64,000 bases of DNA from Semisulcospira habei (lineage: Eukaryota > Mollusca > Gastropoda > Semisulcospiridae). The stretch is from positions 182,635,250-182,699,249 of the forward strand of contig BTPG01000001.1 of assembly GCA_036245525.1 (NCBI GenBank). The letters run 5' to 3'. The notes beneath the pieces are model-generated. The model saw nothing but the letters and a program-made list of their open reading frames with translations. It searched no databases and was not told the DNA's origin. Shown in pieces: positions 21,823-32,850 of this stretch. Numbering within the stretch: the first letter of the stretch is position 1; each line of letters opens with the position of its first letter. The translations under genes and the position numbers were made by a program.

Positions 21823-23786
21823 TTAAATCTGTAAAAGGGGTTAAAATGCTGATTAAAGGTTAAACTGAAGCATTTCTATTTGGCCAAGCTCTACCATTTT
21901 ATTCACAGTATCTCTTCAAACACAGCTGGCTGTACAACATGACTGGAAACTATCTTGATGATTTTGTAGCTCTCTGAAAATAGGTCAGTGCTCAACTGAC
22001 GGATTGTTGACGCAGCTTCTAATGGCCTCGGAGGCCCTTGTTACATGTTTTCTTACCATAATGAAACCTATAGTGTGTTTGCAATGCACATGAACTCTTT
22101 TTGTGTGAGAAAAATTTTAAGATATTGAAAATTCTTTGAAATTTTTAACGAAAAAGAGAATCTTTTTATTTCTGACTGATTTTTCAGAAACAGTGTCCAC
22201 ATAAGCCTGCTGTTTCCCTGGCTGTCTGATATAATTTTGTAAAATTGTGAGCTGATGTATTTCAAAGTATGGAAATCAGCTTAAAAACTACCTTTTCTGA
22301 ACATCTAAACATAAAATTGCAATATTATCATGAATCATGTAAGTCTCAGAAATGACGTAAGTCAGGTTTTTGTCTGTAAGCTGTGTTACCTTGCACATGT
22401 TCGCGTGCTGAGGGAAACACGTAATTTTACGTCTAACCAAGTGGGTTATAAAAATTGTTGAAAACTTCAGTTTGCTCCTCTTACCTGAGCCAGGCACAAA
22501 CAACCGGGGTAGACAGCGCTCTTTATCGCTAATTTAGTCAGTTCTAATGGTAAGTAAACACTTTTTCTCAAGGAAATGTATCAAAACTTTGTTTTCAAAG
22601 AAATTATTGTTTAAAACTTGTCACCACAAATGCACTCTACATGAACATAGTGACACCTTATTCAGCAATGTTCCAGTTGGTGAACTTTAATTTTGATAAA
22701 GAATGCACTCATTGGCATTGCATTAGCCAGGAAATGTGTGTCTGTTTTTATATGGGGCAAATCTGTCTGTCCCCATGTGTATGTCTGTGGAGGGGGCGAA
22801 CTTGCCCCAACACGGACAAATTTATTTTTAGGGTACCACCTATCAGTGACAAGACTACATCAGTAAAGTAACATCTTAGTAATAACTTAGATGTAAGGCT
22901 TTGCTCACTGATCTCAATGTTTGACTGACATCATTTATAAGTGTTGTAATGTGATCCAAACAAAATTGTAAGAAATTACTTTTAGGAGGCAAAATCAGAT
23001 TTGTATGTCTCGGCCCACCAGTTTCCCACATGAGAGTGCCATATTCACCCTGCAGGGAGAAGGACGGTCATGTGACTTAGCTATTCAACCAAATTCACTG
23101 AATAATTTAAAGTCTCCAAATAAAACCAAATGGATTGACTTGCCCCGGTGCCAGACTAACCCTGGTCTCCCATATGCATCTTTTGTGAATTTGTGCTGAT
23201 GATTATTTTGATTTGCTTTTAAACTTTCCTTTCAAAAATTTTAACATTTGGCACCTGACCCCCATTACTAAATCCTCCTTTTTCACAAGTAAAGGGCATA
23301 TCATGAAAATATCACACAATAAACACTATCCATCAGCCTCATGTTAGCAAAGACTGCCATAAACACAAACTCAAAACCATATTTTTAAAATCTCCATAGT
23401 GGCGACATAATAAACAACGGAGAGACTTGGTAATGTAAGTCTGGCTATATACTAGAACCTGATAAACAGTGATTTTTGCCTTTCAGTGCATATTGATCAT
23501 TGCCAGGTATTTTGTATTATTTTTCCTTTAGATTTCACTTTTACATTCTCATCATTTTTGTAGAGCTGCTGCTGTGTTTCATTTGTGTTGGCTTTTCCAA
23601 GATTGTTATTTTGGTGGTGCTGCTATTTAAAAATGGTGAAGATGGTGTGAGGTTTATGTATTGATTTGTCTTAACAGAATGGTCAGCTACTGGTTATCAG
23701 GCACTAAAAAGATCATTGGCAATATATCAAATGTGTTTTCACTTATATGACCAAATTTACAATTTCAGATTGAATAATAAGTGTGG
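21823..23786. other. Unassigned intronic sequence
   Basis: AT-rich. The only local structure is a short GGGGCAA...TTGCCCC inverted repeat near 22755-22807. No exon or element end was recognised. Confidence 0.4.
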
Positions 23787-23912
23787 TCTGTCAAAGTGTT
23801 TCAAAAGATGTTTTTAAATCTGCACTAAAAACACACCTTTTCCAGCTCCATTACCCCAGCAATTAACATTGATTGCAGAGTATTCTGTTGTAGTTTTGCT
23901 GTGGTGCCTGGA

Positions 23913-23948
<36 letters not shown>

Positions 23949-24069
23949 ACGCGTGCGCGTGTTTAATACTTATACTGTGTACATTTTTTTTTGTAATTTT
24001 ATTTTTGAAATTTGTAAGGTGCCTAGAGGTTGGGCGCCCTAGAAATCACAATTATTATTATTATTATTG
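23787..24069 (+). mobile_element. LINE 3' terminal fragment with (GT)n and (ATT)n
   Basis: Starts in the last codons of a CR1/L2-like ORF (a FKxxLKTxxF-type C-terminus in a broken frame). It continues through a (GT)n tract at 23914-23945 and ends GGTGCCTAGAGGTTGGGCGCC...CACAATTATTATTATTATTATTG. The terminal GCGCC..(ATT)n resembles the SINE tails at 3605 and 7115. Confidence 0.6.
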
Positions 24070-24573
24070 CATTCAGTCAATTAAGCAGTCATTTTCAACC
24101 CTGCTCAAGCAAATTTAGAAGGTAACAACACACACATTAAAGTTAGTCGTGCATTTGGCATGTACCCCATTGATATCAGTGATGGCAGCCTTGAACTGCA
24201 TTTTTTTTTTAACATCAAAGAAAAAGAGAAAATGGCATGTGTCATTGCAAGAAAATAAGCAAGCAGTCATCTTTTTGCAGTTTACATGAAGTGAAGTAAA
24301 CTGATTTTTGCGGTCTTTTTGTGCTAGCTCGTTTGTGATCCATCTGCTACAGACTTTCTTGTAATGTATGATTTGGGAGGTACATACATGTACCTAGGTG
24401 TTTTTTTTCTATTGGCCATGTAGGTACAATGGATGTCTGATATTTTCAATGAATAATGTGAAAGAACTGAAGTTTCTTACTGAAATCAGAACTGAAAAAT
24501 TCAGATGGAAATGCATAGTATGAACTTCAACACATTGTCATTTATAAGCTAAATTCCGACCTTATGATTTTTT
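24070..24573. other. Unassigned intronic sequence
   Basis: No gene or element end was recognised. Confidence 0.4.
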
Positions 24574-25320
24574 GGCTCACATGCGAAGCAAAAGTGAGTC
24601 TATGTTCTGGGCCAGTGGTCGTCCGTCGTCTGTCGTCCGTCCGCGGTAAACTTTAACGTTGGCATTTTCTCGGAGACTATTCAAGCCACATTCTTCAAAC
24701 TTGGCTCAAGGATACTTTGTGGTAAGACCTTTCTAAACATACCGATTTGAGTGACCTCTCACAAAGGTCAAGGTCACAGGGGATCAGGAAATAGTTTAAA
24801 AATAGCTATATTTTGACATAATTTATTTTTTCTCAAATACTATTCAAAACCTCAAACACAAACTTGGTACAGAGATACCTGATGGTAAGACAAAAGATTT
24901 TTTTTCTCAAACACTATTCACAGCTTTAAACCCAAACTTGCTACAGAGATACCTGATGGGAAGACCTATCTATGCATACTAATTTGGATGACCCCTTGGA
25001 AAGGTCAAGGGTCACAAGAGGCTGGCAAATGTGTGTAAAATGCCTATTTTTTTTTAAATAAAATTGTAGGTATTCCCAAATATTGGCAAATTTTTCAACC
25101 AAATTTGGTACAAAGATAGCTGTTGATAAGACCTTCCCATGCATACTAATTTAGTCGATGCATCACAAAGGTCAAATGTCACGGGGCAGTTGATAGATGT
25201 GAGAAAAATGCTTACATTTTCAGAAAACATGGATTTTGCTGGTGCAGAAGCCAGCCCTTGTCACAAAGGTCACACATATGTAAATTGGTCATACGCATGA
25301 GCCATAATGGCTTTGCCTTT
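24574..25320 (+). repeat. GGCTCA...TGAGCC interspersed repeat, copy 2
   Basis: Starts GGCTCACATGCGAAGC and ends CGCATGAGCCATAATGGC plus the GGCTTTGCCTTTCTTG trailer. The interior has the same ~170-bp degenerate units as 5714-6650 but fewer of them. Confidence 0.7.
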
Positions 25321-25499
25321 CTTGTTTTTTTTTAATTTGTTCCATTTCTTGTATCTCCAAGAATTAACAACGAAAAATAACGTGTTTTGCAAAGTTGGAA
25401 AGAGAATTTTAAAAGGTTTAAAACAATTTAATTTTTATTCTAAAAATATCATCAGTCATGAAGTATCGACCGTTGAATCTTTGTGTTTTTTGTGATAGC

Positions 25500-25788
25500 A
25501 AAAGTGAGTCTATGTAAAGGGCCCTCCAGCGTCTGTCGTCCATGGCAAACTTTAACGTTGGCATTTTCTCGGAGATTATTCAAGCCTCAGACAAGGGAAC
25601 TTACCAATGTCAGTGACCTCTCTCAAATGTCAAGGACACAGTGGGTCCAAAAAGGGGTAAAAAAGTAGCCATATTTTGACACAGATTGTTTCTCCTCAAA
25701 TGTAAGACCTTTCTATGCATGCTAATTTGGATGACCCCTCGGAAAGTTCAAGGGTCACGAGATCAACATATGTGTGAAAAATGACAGT

Positions 25789-25832
<44 letters not shown>

Positions 25833-26655
25833 GTTTATTGCCATTTGCCTTAAGACATAAAGCATAGGAATGTGTGTTAGTGTCATTACAATTACAAACA
25901 TCTCAGTCGACTCTATCACACAATTCAATGCTGTACACACACTGTCAAAACTTTAAAACTGAACAACTAATCTCACAACCCAATGCGTACCCATTCACAC
26001 ACCCACGCTCATTTCCCACACACACTGACACAACACACACGCCTATTAATCTAAGAAGTCTAAATTAATTAAAGGTATATCGTTTAAAATGAAAACAGAC
26101 TATCATAGAATAAATATGTCACTAATATAGTGATCACAGTCAAACTAAAACTAGTTAATATATATCGTAAGACTAGGCTAATACTGATATGCACTATTCT
26201 CTCAACCGTCGGGGGCGCGCCCTGCCGGGGAGGAGACTCATGGAGTCAACCCGACCAAAAGCACCACCAACAACCAAGGGGATAGCACAAGGGATGGGCG
26301 AGGGCGAGGTGCTCTGTAGGTTTTTGATAGAATTGTTGTTTTTATCAAAGTTTTTGCCAACGTTTCAGTCAGATTTGGCACAAAGATAGCTGATGATAAG
26401 ACCTTTCTATGCATACCAATTTAGTGGTCCCCTTGCAAAGGCCAAGGGTCATGAGGGTCCAGAAACAACCATATTTTGACAAAAACTATTTTTTTCTCAA
26501 ATACTATTTTCAACTTCAAGCCCAAACTTGGTACAGAGATACCAGATGATAGGGCCTTTCTAAGCATACTAATTTGGATTACCACTCGGAAAGGTCAAGG
26601 GTCGCAGGAGGTCGGCAAATGAATGAAAAATGGTAGTTTTTGATAGAATTGTAGT
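25500..26655 (+). repeat. GGCTCA repeat, diverged copy with LINE-tail insertion
   Basis: Partial copy (25500-25788 and ~26311-26655) interrupted by an (ATA)n-flanked retroposon tail at 25789-26310. The flanks read GTGTGAAAAATGACAGTTT before and TTTTTGATAGAATTG after, which are adjacent blocks in other copies (compare 26622-26650). Confidence 0.55.
25789..26310 (-). mobile_element. Retroposon 3' fragment with (ATA)n tail
   Basis: In reverse orientation: (TAT)n preceded by GGCAATAAACAG, which contains an AATAAA signal and looks like a LINE 3' end. The remaining ~430 bp extends to ~26310 without recognisable coding motifs. Its limits are inferred from the interrupted host repeat. Confidence 0.45.
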
Positions 26656-26659
26656 TTTT

Positions 26660-26904
26660 GGCTCACTGGCCAATGTTCTATGTTCTGGGCCAGTAGTCAT
26701 CCGTCCATCGTCTGTCGTCTGGTGTCCGTCCGGCGTCATCCATGGTAAACTTTAACGTTGGCATTTTCTCGGAGACTATTCAAGCTACAGTCTTTAAACT
26801 TGGCCCAAGGATACCTTGTGGCAAGACCTTTCTAAACATACCAATTTCAGTGACCTCTCACAAAGGTCAGGGTCACAGCGGCTCAGGAAATATATGAAAA
26901 ATAG
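26660..26904 (+). repeat. GGCTCA repeat, copy split by solo LTR (left part)
   Basis: Starts GGCTCACTGGCC at 26660 and runs to the LTR at 26905. It continues at 32133 after the LTR. The interrupted sequence reads AAAAATAG then CTATTTTGG, matching ~5877-5888 in copy 1. Confidence 0.75.
26900..26904. repeat. Solo LTR target-site duplication (left)
   Basis: AATAG, repeated at 32128-32132 immediately after the LTR's terminal CACA. Confidence 0.85.
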
Positions 26905-27703
26905 TGTAACGCACGCAGACTTGCCCCCAGTCGTATGCACAGACTCCCGCACAACGGGCGCATTCATGCAGTAAAACACAACTCACGGGCTTCCTTTCTA
27001 ACGGAACTTTTATACAAAATAAATAAAAAAACGCTCAACAACTATTAACACTTCCCCACTATCAGCATCTCAACCCCACATTCACACACACAATATCAAT
27101 GCCAGGCTAGGTAGTAATCTCTCACACTCCAACCTGTTTGGTGTTCTTGCCTGGTTATGTTCAGTCCTTTCACGTCTAGGCGTGCAAGTCATTTGTATGC
27201 TCCCGAGTCGTCCTGTCTCTCGTACCGTGGACATTCTCGTTACTCGCACCGTATCTTCGCTGTGACCCAAGTGTCTCGGCACCGGTCGCTCACTCCCCGA
27301 GTGAAGAGATGGAGAGATGACCTCGCATTAGGTCCCTGGTGACTGACGTCTCGGCGTCCGTCGCTCCAACCTCCGACAAGCACTCTAAACAATAATAAAG
27401 TCCTAAATCGTAACACTTGCTAAACACACACACATATTGGATAATATGAGATACATTACATAACCTGGCTGATACGAATACCTCACACGTTCATTCACAC
27501 ACACACACACACACGTGCTCCATAACCCGACTACTTTCGTAACACCCCATAACTCTGTCACTACCTTGAAACAGACTATAACCTAACACTCTCGCTATAC
27601 GTTATCCCATAGGCTGGAAAAGACTATACTTAACCACGTACTACCTTCATAATGACTTAGGCATACACTCACATTCCTTAGTTATCCATCTCGCTAAATA
27701 CTA

Positions 27704-30700
27704 TCCTCGCGCTGGGACCATATGGCATTGAGGCGCGTCCCCTGGGTGGTGGATAGGGGGTCCCTCGTGAGAGGGGTGCACCGAATGAAATAAGGTGCCG
27801 TGAACCAACATGGTCTAAGGGAAGGTGACCCCGACAGAAAACCCCTGGTCCTCCTAGTAAGGGGGTTGGGCGTGGGGGTAGCTTCCCCACCCTGCAAAAA
27901 AGGAAATAGCTACAAAAACGCCGACGAAAAGACTAACAGTAATTCCTTTCCTGGAGGAGGAAGGTTCTTCTACCAGAAGACTTATGACGTCCTGTGGTGA
28001 AAGCCGGAAGTCTTCGGAAGCCACAGGACCGAGCCGCCTCTCTCTATCCAGGGATACAACCATGGGCACATGGAACGTCAAGACCATGTACCAGAGCGGC
28101 AAGGCCGCCCAGATAGCAGCGGAAATGCAAAAGTACAACCTTTCCCTGCTAGGTATCAGTGAAGCCAGATGGACGCAGTCTGGCCAGAAAAGGCTGTTAA
28201 GTGGGGAGATGATTCTGTATTCAGGTCATGAAGAGGAGAATGCCCCCCATACAGAAGGTTTAGCATTCATGCTGTCACCAGTGGCACAGAGAGCGCTGAT
28301 GGGCTGGGAACCTCTTGGGCCAAGAATCATCACAGCAGCCTTTAGAACCGAGAAAAAGCTCAAGCTGAACGTCATCCAGTGTTATGCGCCCACTAATGAC
28401 AGGGACGAGGAAGAGAAACAAGAGTTCTACGACTGACTCCAGAGTGCCTTGGACAAATGTGCAGAGCGAGACATCACCATCGTCATGGGCGATTTTAATG
28501 CCAAAATAGGGGAGGACAACACCGGATACGAAGAGGTGATGGGGAGACAGGGACTAGGCTCGGAGATGAGTGAGAACGGAGAGAGGTTTGTAGACTTTTG
28601 TGCTCTAAACCGACTTGTCATTGGAGGCAGCATCTTCCCACACAGAAGGATACACAAAGCAACTTGGGTCTCACCTGACCATACAACAGAGAACCAAATA
28701 GACCATATCTGCATTAGCAAGAAATTTAGAAGATCCCTTCAAGATGTTCGAGTGAGGAGGGGAGCAGATGTCGCCTCCGACCACCATCTGCTTACCTTAA
28801 GAATGAAGCTCAAGCTAAAGAAAAGCCGCACAGAGACAACAAGAAGACAGTGCTATAATGTAGGCCTCCTGAGAGAAACTGGAGGTAGAGAAGAGTTCAA
28901 ACTGGTGCTGTCCAACCGGTTTCAAGCGCTACAGGAGCTAGTAAATGAAGAGGAGGCGGTCACCACAGAGCAGCAGTGGAAGGCAGTTAGAGAGGCGCTG
29001 AACTCAACCTGCAAAGACACTGTAGGGTTCAGGAAACACCATCACAAGGACTGGCTGTTGGCACAGACCTTGAAGAAGATAGAAGTGAGGAAGCAGAAGA
29101 AAACAGTTGTCAACAACAGTCGCACGAGAGCAGCCAAAGTAAGGGCACAGGGGGAATACTGGGAAGCCAACCGCGAGGTGAAGAGGAGTATCAGGGCAGA
29201 CAAGAGGGCCTACACAGACAGCCTGGCAGCAGAGGCAGAAAAGGCAGCAGGCAGCGGCAACATGAAACAGCTCTACGACATTACCAGAAGATTGTCAGGC
29301 AAGTATGGCCATACAGAAAGACCAGTAAAAGACAAAGAAGGCAAGCCTATTGCAGACAGAGCAGACCAACTCGACAAATGGGCCGAGTATTTTGAAGAGT
29401 TACTGAACAGACCTAGCCCACCCGACCCCCCAGACATCCAGCCGGCAGAGACCGACCTACCCATCAGCTGTGACAGACCCAGCCGGGAAGAGATCAGAAG
29501 AGCAGTGGCATTTTTGAAGAACGGCAAAGCAGCAGGCCCAGATGGCATCCCAGCAGAGTCTCTGAAAGCAGACCTAGAGACAACAGTGGAGATGCTGTAC
29601 CCACTGTTTGGAAAGATCTGGGAAGAGGAGGTGATGCCGGCTGACTGGAAGGAGGGGTACCTAATCAAGCTTCCCAAGAAAGGCGACCTCAGCAAGTGTT
29701 CCAACTACAGAGGAATCACCTTGCTGTCAGTACCAGGAAAGGTCTTCAACAGGATCATCCTAGAGAGAATGAAGAGCTCTGTTGACCCCCAGCTGAGAGA
29801 CCAGCAAGCAGGATTCAGGAAGAACCGATCATGTACAGACCAGATCGCCACTCTCCGCATCATCGTGGAACAGTCTCTGAAGTGGAGCTCCCTGCTGTAC
29901 GTCAACTTTGTGGATTATGAGAAAGCATTTGACAGCGTGGACCGAGAGACTCTGTGGAAACTCCTACGACACTACGGTGTACCCACAAAGCTCGTCCGCC
30001 TGATCAAGAGCAGCTACGATGGCATGACATGTCGTGTGATCCACGAAGGGCAGTTCACCAGGGAGCTCCAGGTCAGAACTGGTGTCAGGCAGGGGTGTCT
30101 GCTGTCTCCGTTCCTCTTCCTACTGGCCATAGACTGGGTCATGAAGATGACCACAGAGCACAGACGAAGTGGAATACAGTGGACACTGTGGACACAGCTT
30201 GACGACCTCGATTTTGCAGACGACTTGGCATTACTGTCCCACACTCATCAACAAATGCAGGACAGGACCACGAGGCTTGCTGACATCTCGTCCCAAGTGG
30301 GCCTCACCATTCACAAACAGAAAACAAAGACAATGAGGCTGAACGCAACCAGGGAAGAACCAGTCTTGCTTGCTGGCACCCCGTTGGAGGAGGTGGAGTC
30401 CTTCACCTATCTCGGGAGCATCATAGACAAAAAAGGCGGCACTGATGCAGATGTCAGAGCACGAATCGGTAAAGCCAGAGCAGCCTTTCTCCAGTTGAAA
30501 AAAGTGTGGAGTTCCAGAGAGCTGTCACAACACACCAAAGTCCGGATTTTCAACTCCAATGTAAAAGCAGTTCTCCTATATGGAGCAGAGACTTGGAGAT
30601 TGACAAAAACCACAGTCAACAGAGTACAGACCTTCATGAACAGTTGCCTTAGAAGAATTTTGAAAATCCACTGGCCAGAGAAGATCTGCAACGTCAGACT

Positions 30701-30995
30701 CTGGGAGAGAACAGAGCAGATAACAGCAGAGAATGAAATTGGGCGAAGAAGATGGGGATGGATCGGTCACAGTCTGAGAAAGCCAGCTTCCAGTATCACT
30801 AGGCAGGCATTGTCATGGAACCCCCAGGGAAAGAGGAAAAGAGGTAGGCCGAGAAACTCCTTGCGTCGAGACCTCCAAGCAGACATCAAGAGACTGGGAA
30901 CCACCTGGAGTAGAATCGAAGGAGAAGCACAGGACAGGAGTTGCTGGAGGTCTCTCGTCGACGGCCTATACCCGGGTAGTGGTGACAGGCGTAAG
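27704..30995 (+). mobile_element. Full-length RTE-type LINE, copy 1
   Basis: 3,292 bp starting TCCTCGCGCTGGGACCATA, the same 5' end as the copies ending at 38489 and 63264, and finishing GACAGGCGTAAG. It is flanked by TAAATA-CTA (27695-27703) and TAAATAACTA (30996-31005). It has a short ~280-bp 5' UTR, one endonuclease-RT ORF and no ORF1, which is the RTE plan. One nonsense codon splits the ORF. Insertion is into the TAAATAACTA site of the gypsy LTR. Confidence 0.88.
27984..28436 (+). pseudogene. RTE endonuclease, N-terminal part (copy 1)
   Basis: 150 codons from the first ATG. They hold the start of an AP-type endonuclease: GTWNVKTM, then LLGISEARWTQSG (catalytic Glu), and VIQCYAPTND near the end. 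The frame stops at TGA (28434-28436). The sister copies have CGA (Arg) here, so this is a C-to-T change at a CpG. The same frame continues at 28437 and reopens as an ORF at 28449. The short ORF alone would give a truncated, inactive endonuclease. Confidence 0.85.
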
Positions 30996-30998
30996 TAA
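28449..30998 (+). CDS. RTE endonuclease (C-terminal part) and reverse transcriptase
   Basis: 849 codons in the same frame as 27984-28436. The C-terminal endonuclease lobe shows ITIVMGDFNAKIG and the catalytic VASDHHLLTLRM within the first ~125 residues. A Lys/Arg-rich linker follows. The RT has KAAGPDGIPAESL, NYRGITLLSVPGKVFN, QAGFRKNRSCTDQI, VNFVDYEKAFDSVDRETLW, TGVRQGCLLSPFLF, the catalytic LDFADDLALLSH, and SFTYLGSIID. The C-terminal tail has WGWIGHSLRKP and GKRKRGRPRNS. No RNase H is present. As an RTE protein it would nick target DNA and copy its own RNA at the nick. This copy is probably inactive because of the upstream stop. Confidence 0.85.
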   Translation: MDKCAERDITIVMGDFNAKIGEDNTGYEEVMGRQGLGSEMSENGERFVDFCALNRLVIGGSIFPHRRIHKATWVSPDHTTENQIDHICISKKFRRSLQDVRVRRGADVASDHHLLTLRMKLKLKKSRTETTRRQCYNVGLLRETGGREEFKLVLSNRFQALQELVNEEEAVTTEQQWKAVREALNSTCKDTVGFRKHHHKDWLLAQTLKKIEVRKQKKTVVNNSRTRAAKVRAQGEYWEANREVKRSIRADKRAYTDSLAAEAEKAAGSGNMKQLYDITRRLSGKYGHTERPVKDKEGKPIADRADQLDKWAEYFEELLNRPSPPDPPDIQPAETDLPISCDRPSREEIRRAVAFLKNGKAAGPDGIPAESLKADLETTVEMLYPLFGKIWEEEVMPADWKEGYLIKLPKKGDLSKCSNYRGITLLSVPGKVFNRIILERMKSSVDPQLRDQQAGFRKNRSCTDQIATLRIIVEQSLKWSSLLYVNFVDYEKAFDSVDRETLWKLLRHYGVPTKLVRLIKSSYDGMTCRVIHEGQFTRELQVRTGVRQGCLLSPFLFLLAIDWVMKMTTEHRRSGIQWTLWTQLDDLDFADDLALLSHTHQQMQDRTTRLADISSQVGLTIHKQKTKTMRLNATREEPVLLAGTPLEEVESFTYLGSIIDKKGGTDADVRARIGKARAAFLQLKKVWSSRELSQHTKVRIFNSNVKAVLLYGAETWRLTKTTVNRVQTFMNSCLRRILKIHWPEKICNVRLWERTEQITAENEIGRRRWGWIGHSLRKPASSITRQALSWNPQGKRKRGRPRNSLRRDLQADIKRLGTTWSRIEGEAQDRSCWRSLVDGLYPGSGDRRK

Positions 30999-31110
30999 AT
31001 AACTATACGAAAACACCGGTTACCTCACTGAATTCCAAACCAACATAACTGAACCAAACCCAAAAACGCTATACAACCAAATTACTCTTACCAGCGCATA
31101 CTGTCTTTAA

Positions 31111-31811
31111 CTCTAGACTTCCCATACAGTTTTCTTTATATCGGCTCTGTATTCCCAGAAGATTTCTTACATTTTGTTAGTTTTTGGGTAAGTTTGTGAA
31201 AACAGATGTTGTGACTTAACTATTGATGTGACTGAGACTAAACTTGGCATTTATCAAGAGAAAACTTACAGATACACACTGAACTTATTTTGAATCAGAT
31301 TTACCTGCCCGAAGATGAAATTTGATTAATTCAATTGAACACAGTGTCACTTCACTCATCGTCGGAAAGAAGTTCATCACTTTCACTCAAAGTCAAATGA
31401 AAACGCTCTTGATCCGACAGGTCACTCGTGTGCACACTGCTAACACCTGACACTTCAACATCACTTTGATTCTCACAAAGTCCTATATCTCTGTCACGGA
31501 TAAGTTTAGCAAATAAGTCACCAAACTCCTCATCGCTATCGGAGTGCACGGTCGTCATGATGCTTCAAAAACTCGCGCCAAAAAGTCACATAAAAATCGA
31601 CAAAAACGGTCACAATTCAGCCCACGAGTCAAGATTCACGGTAGAAAACAACCCTAGACCTTTCCGGAAGTGACCAGCTTTGCTCTCTATGCACAGGAGA
31701 GCTCTCGCTTCCAGTGAGGTCACTTTCTATTTTGGTCACAAAAACAAGCGGTCTCAAGCGGTACTGGAATACACGACACGAGAGGAATGGCGCGGTTTGG
31801 GACGTTGAGAG
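31111..31811 (-). mobile_element. piggyBac-like non-autonomous transposon
   Basis: 701 bp flanked by TTAA on both sides (31107-31110 and 31812-31815), the exact target preference of piggyBac. The ends CTCTAGACTTCC and GGACGTTGAGAG are imperfect inverted repeats (9 of 12 match). The empty site is seen in the intact LTR at ~9330 (CTTTAACTC). The interior has the beginning of an acidic ORF on the minus strand (31352-31558). Confidence 0.75.
31352..31558 (-). pseudogene. Acidic N-terminal piggyBac-like transposase remnant
   Basis: 68 codons from ATG, strongly acidic and Ser-rich (HSDSDEEFGDLF ... LSESDELLSDDE). Such N-termini are typical of piggyBac-like transposases. The catalytic domain is gone. 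It is analogous to, but not the same sequence as, the remnant at 13594-13782. Confidence 0.5.
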
Positions 31812-32132
31812 TTAACTAAGCAACTATCAATAATACATATATAGAAACATACCTGAATTCTAGGTTTCAGAGTCTTGGAATACGGGCTAAGGTATCTCAC
31901 ACAAGTCTGTACCCACTGACAGTAAAGCCCGCACTAACTTATTTAGACCTGACAGACTGAGCTCTCGCCTACAACTCACTAAAACTCCCCGTGCCCGCCG
32001 TGTCTTACAGATTCCAAGTGGCCCACGTGCCACCACGGACTATCGTCACAAACAAACCACTGACAACTACTGTACCGTATTAAACCTACTGTGTGAACCC
32101 TATGCACGAGCATAGAGTTTCATCACAAATAG

Positions 32133-32540
32133 CTATTTTGGAACATAATTTCTTTTTTTCTCAAATACTATTGACAACTTCAAACCCAAACTTGGTACAT
32201 AGATACCTGATGATAAGACCTTTATATGCACACTAATTTGATTGATCCCTCGGAAAAGTCAAGGGTCACAAGAGGTCAAGAAATAGGTCCTAAATGACCA
32301 TATTTAAATAAAAAAATGTTTTTTCGCAAATACCATACACAACTTCAAACCCAAACTTGCTACAGAGATACCTGATGGTAAAACCTATCTATGCATACTA
32401 ATTTGCATGACCCCTCGGAAAGGTCAATCGTCACAAGAGCTCAGGAAATAGGTAAAAAATAGCCATATTTGAACAAGAAACGTTATGTCAGACGTGGATC
32501 GGTCGATACAGGTGAGCCATATGGGCTTTGCCCTTCTTGT
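32133..32540 (+). repeat. GGCTCA repeat, copy split by solo LTR (right part)
   Basis: Continues from 26904. It ends GTGAGCCATATGGGC (32512 onward) plus the GGCTTTGCCCTTCTTG trailer. Confidence 0.7.
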
Positions 32541-32850
32541 TATCAAAGTTTTTGCAAAATTTTCAGTCAAACTTGGCATAAAGGTGGCTGATGATAACAC
32601 CTTTCTATGCATGCTAATTTAGTCGCCCCTTCACAAAGGTCAAGGGTCATGGAGGGTCGACAAGTGTAAAAAATGCACACATTGTGAGAAAATGCAGATT
32701 TCACAGGTAAAAAAGCCAACCCTTAATGTTTAGACACTTGAACACTTGCTCATTTCAGAGACCTGTTGGAAAGGTCAAGGTCACAAAGGTCACACTTATT
32801 ATGTGGATTGACCATACATGTGAGCCGCAAGGGCTTTGCCTTTCTTCTTG
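32541..32850 (+). repeat. GGCTCA repeat, 5'-truncated copy
   Basis: Begins in the AAAGTTTTTGCAAAATTTTCAG block and ends TGTGAGCCGCAAGGGC plus the trailer. It adjoins the previous copy head to tail. Confidence 0.6.

Larger units (their letters stand above)
26905..32127. mobile_element. Solo gypsy LTR carrying two nested insertions
   Basis: TGTAACGCACGCAGACT at the left and GAGTTTCATCACA at the right match the ends of the gypsy LTR at 8383-9635. No internal retrotransposon sequence is present. The flanking duplication AATAG shows that a full element inserted and then recombined LTR to LTR. LTR sequence occupies 26905-27703, 30996-31110 and 31812-32127. The rest is an RTE LINE and a piggyBac-like element. 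Confidence 0.85.

Noticed and set aside
22755..22807. GGGGCAA...TTGCCCC inverted repeat as terminator or element end
   Set aside because: Short arms with a long loop and no flanking duplication or second copy; could be chance.
29273..29704. Antisense open frames opposite the RTE RT (also 36491-36922, 38730-39347, 34464-34709, 35951-36181)
   Set aside because: They recur at the same place in every RTE copy as shadows of the real RT frame and have no independent features.
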